Of a stretch of 8,557 nt of DNA, positions 7,373 through 8,557 are shown in pieces (within the stretch, counting starts at the first letter, position 1; the number at the start of each line of letters is the position of its first letter). Origin of the DNA: Bacteroidales bacterium. Its GTDB lineage: Bacteria; Bacteroidota; Bacteroidia; Bacteroidales; UBA932. The notes beneath the pieces are model-generated. The model was not told the DNA's origin and did not search any database. It saw only the letters and a list, made by a program, of their open reading frames with translations. The translations under genes were made by a program, and so were the position numbers. The DNA lies in assembly GCA_004552115.1 (NCBI GenBank), contig SFPH01000061.1, positions 1 to 8,557 of the forward strand, written 5' to 3'.

Positions 7373-7380
7373 CAAAGGTA
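7373..7380 (-). promoter_or_regulatory. Probable -7 element for the glycogen-synthase-like / DUF4270 operon
   Basis: Read on the minus strand the bases are TACCTTTG, a full match to TAnnTTTG, 27 bases before the ATG at 7346. No clear TTTG -33 element is seen at the expected distance (about 7400-7404). The element lies head-to-head with the ftsX promoter in the same 90-base gap. Confidence 0.6.
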
Positions 7381-7389
7381 AGAAATTTT

Positions 7390-7418
7390 TTTGATATTTC
7401 GATAAATCACTATCTTTG
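7390..7418 (+). promoter_or_regulatory. Promoter of the ftsX operon
   Basis: TTTG at 7390-7393 and TATCTTTG at 7411-7418 match the Bacteroidota -33 (TTTG) and -7 (TAnnTTTG) elements with a 17-base spacer, slightly shorter than the commonest spacing. The ATG of ftsX is 18 bases past the -7 element, so the leader would be very short. This also rules out the TTG at 7416, inside the -7 element, as the ftsX start. Confidence 0.65.
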
Positions 7419-7436
7419 GGGACAATTTGGCTAATT

Positions 7437-8315
7437 ATGCGGAAAAACGAGAACAAACTTATGCGCCGCCGTCTGGTGAACGCCTATCTGTCGTCTGTCG
7501 TGAGCATCAGCCTGGTGCTGCTGCTTGTCGGCGTGGCGGCAATGCTTCTGGTCAATACCCGCAGCGTATCCGAATTCTTCAAGGAGAATCTCCAGGTTTC
7601 GGTAATGATGAAGCAGGAGGTTTCCGACGAAGAGGCCGCCGTTTTCAAGAATGAGATCGATTCGATGAGATTCGTGCGCAATGCAGAACTCATCACCAAG
7701 GCCAGGGGTGAGAAGGAGATGGCCGAGATGCTCGGAGCCGACTTTCTCTCCGTTTTCGAGACTTCGCCGATTCCGGTCTCCATAGTTGTCACCCTGGATG
7801 CCGATTACGTCTCCCGGGACAGCCTGAAGATTGTGGAGAAGGCGATGATGAAGTCCCCGATGGTGGATGAGGTCGTCTATCAGAAATCCCTGGTGGATGC
7901 CCTCAATTCCAATCTCAACCGTATTTCGATGGTGCTGGGAGTGTTCATCGCCCTGATGCTTTTCATTTCTTTCGTGTTGATAAACAATACGATGAGGCTC
8001 AATGTCTTCGCCCGCAGATTCACTGTCCACACGATGAAGCTGGTAGGGGCCACGCGGGCCTTCATCCGGGGGCCGTTCCTCCTGAGGGCCGCATTCCTCG
8101 GGCTTTTCGCCTCCGTGATTGCACTGGTGATGCTGACCGGACTGCTCTTTGTCATCCGGGCCGAATTTGCCCAGCTTTTCGAGATATTCACCCTGCCCCG
8201 CCTCCTCATCGTGATGGGAGTCGTGGTGGCATCCGGACTCATTATCTGCGTGATCAGCACCTGGTTTGTCGTGAATAAGCTGGTCTCATTGGACAAGGAT
8301 GAATTATATTATTGA
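7437..8315 (+). CDS. ftsX: Cell-division protein FtsX (permease-like)
   Basis: FtsX is the membrane partner of the ATPase FtsE; the pair regulates periplasmic cell-wall hydrolases at the division site. The 292-residue protein has the FtsX plan: a basic N-terminus (about 1-19), first membrane helix about 20-40, an extracellular domain about 41-163 starting NTRSVSEFFKENLQVSV, and three further helices at about 166-185, 217-240 and 254-279. The family signature HTMKLVGAT is at 198-206, just before the third helix. The ATG at 7437 is preceded by a good promoter and gives the expected N-terminus. No ftsE lies next to it; in Bacteroidales ftsE and ftsX are often separate. It is followed after 13 bases by the DUF3098 remnant and then uppP, all probably in one operon. 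Confidence 0.93.
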   Translation: MRKNENKLMRRRLVNAYLSSVVSISLVLLLVGVAAMLLVNTRSVSEFFKENLQVSVMMKQEVSDEEAAVFKNEIDSMRFVRNAELITKARGEKEMAEMLGADFLSVFETSPIPVSIVVTLDADYVSRDSLKIVEKAMMKSPMVDEVVYQKSLVDALNSNLNRISMVLGVFIALMLFISFVLINNTMRLNVFARRFTVHTMKLVGATRAFIRGPFLLRAAFLGLFASVIALVMLTGLLFVIRAEFAQLFEIFTLPRLLIVMGVVVASGLIICVISTWFVVNKLVSLDKDELYY

Positions 8316-8328
8316 TAGATAAGATATT

Positions 8329-8483
8329 ATGGATAACGGAAAAATGGCTGCGATGATCCCGCAGTCTTCAACGAGGCGATGTTCGACTTCCGCAGGCTTG
8401 TCCTCGCACCGGTAGTCATACTGGCCGGAATCGGCCTGGAAATATTCGCGATAATGAAAATCTGGAAAAAGAGGGAGGAATAA
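8329..8483 (+). pseudogene. DUF3098 small membrane protein, frameshifted and internally shortened
   Basis: ATG at 8329 opens MDNGKMA, but that frame stops with TAG at 8413-8415. A second frame, open from 8337 to the TAA at 8481-8483, reads DDPAVFNEAMFDFRRLVLAP and then a hydrophobic helix (VVILAGIGLEIFAIM), ending KIWKKREE. This is the C-terminal half of DUF3098, a small two-helix membrane protein that sits between ftsX and uppP in Bacteroidales. The whole interval holds only about 51 codons, against roughly 75-95 residues expected, and the first membrane helix is missing altogether. A deletion of about 75-100 bases (3k+1) near 8340-8355 explains both the frame change and the loss. The intact flanking spacing (13 bases after the ftsX stop, 3 bases before the uppP ATG) shows that the gene slot is retained. 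It could be a real pseudogene or an assembly error. The function of the family is unknown. Confidence 0.75.
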
Positions 8484-8486
8484 GTT

Positions 8487-8557
8487 ATGGAATGGTGGCA
8501 GGCTCTGATTCTCGGCATTGTCCAGGGTCTTACGGAATTTCTTCCGGTCAGCAGCAG
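8487..8557 (+). CDS. uppP: Undecaprenyl-diphosphate phosphatase (BacA/UppP), 3' end cut by window
   Basis: Only the first 23 residues and part of a codon are visible, but they include the family's N-terminal signature: GIVQGLTEFLPVSS, containing the conserved QGxTEFLPVSSS motif with the catalytic Glu. The enzyme is an integral membrane protein that removes a phosphate from undecaprenyl diphosphate to renew the lipid carrier for peptidoglycan and surface-glycan synthesis; it also gives bacitracin tolerance. The ATG at 8487 lies 3 bases after the DUF3098 stop, so translation of the two is probably coupled. The position after ftsX and DUF3098 agrees with the order known in Bacteroidales. Confidence 0.95.
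   Translation, partial: MEWWQALILGIVQGLTEFLPVSS

Noticed and set aside
7431..8030. Minus-strand open frame of 199 codons inside ftsX
   Set aside because: Fully antisense to ftsX. Its His/Glu/Gln-rich translation is typical of the reverse frame of a hydrophobic protein.
8337..8415. Programmed ribosomal frameshift in DUF3098
   Set aside because: No slippery heptamer followed by a stem-loop was seen, and the missing helix needs lost DNA rather than a change of frame alone.
8327..8518. Minus-strand open frame of 63 codons over the DUF3098/uppP region
   Set aside because: It is antisense to the recognisable DUF3098 C-terminus and the uppP start, with no support of its own.

Overview
The window looks like ordinary chromosome from a member of the Bacteroidales (Bacteroidota). 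Four things point there: Bacteroidota-type -7 promoter elements (TAnnTTTG) upstream of several genes with no Shine-Dalgarno sequence; lipoprotein signal peptides; family content restricted to or typical of this phylum (DUF2490, DUF4369-thioredoxin, DUF4270, the half-length glycogen-synthase-like protein, DUF3098); and a gene order (ftsX - DUF3098 - uppP; glycogen-synthase-like - DUF4270) that I recall from gut Bacteroidales. The fairly high GC and the DUF4270 wording suggest a Rikenellaceae-like or related uncultured gut lineage, but this is inference.

Layout. Bases 1-767 hold the end of an outer-membrane beta-barrel gene (DUF2490-like). A probable promoter at 789-796 then starts a tight plus-strand run: a DUF4369-thioredoxin lipoprotein (821-1903), uvrC (1900-3696, TTG start overlapping the previous stop) and a PnuC-family transporter (3704-4462). 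A 174-base AT-rich spacer carries a probable promoter for a single acpP (4637-4885). A strong hairpin at 4908-4937 separates acpP from the convergent minus-strand pair. That pair, read right to left, is a glycogen-synthase-like N-terminal-domain protein (7346-6540) and, 3 bases later, a DUF4270 lipoprotein (6536-4957). Between the pair and ftsX lies a 90-base divergent promoter region. From there ftsX (7437-8315), a DUF3098 remnant (8329-8483) and the start of uppP (8487 to the window end) run on the plus strand.

Job by job: uvrC is nucleotide-excision repair; pnuC takes up an NAD precursor; acpP serves fatty-acid synthesis; ftsX and uppP serve cell division and the undecaprenyl-phosphate cycle of cell-wall synthesis; the thioredoxin-like lipoprotein, DUF2490 and DUF4270 proteins are envelope proteins. 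No gene-free stretch exceeds 300 bases, and I see no tRNA, rRNA, CRISPR array, insertion sequence or attachment site.

The most notable points are two reading-frame breaks. DUF4270 is broken near 6280-6312. DUF3098 is broken near 8337-8360 and seems also to have lost its first membrane helix. In both, the two parts are offset as if 3k+1 bases were missing, while every other gene is intact. I do not find convincing evidence of a new multi-gene system; the least understood pieces are the conserved half-glycogen-synthase/DUF4270 pair and the Gly-Tyr/Ser-rich insert in DUF4270.
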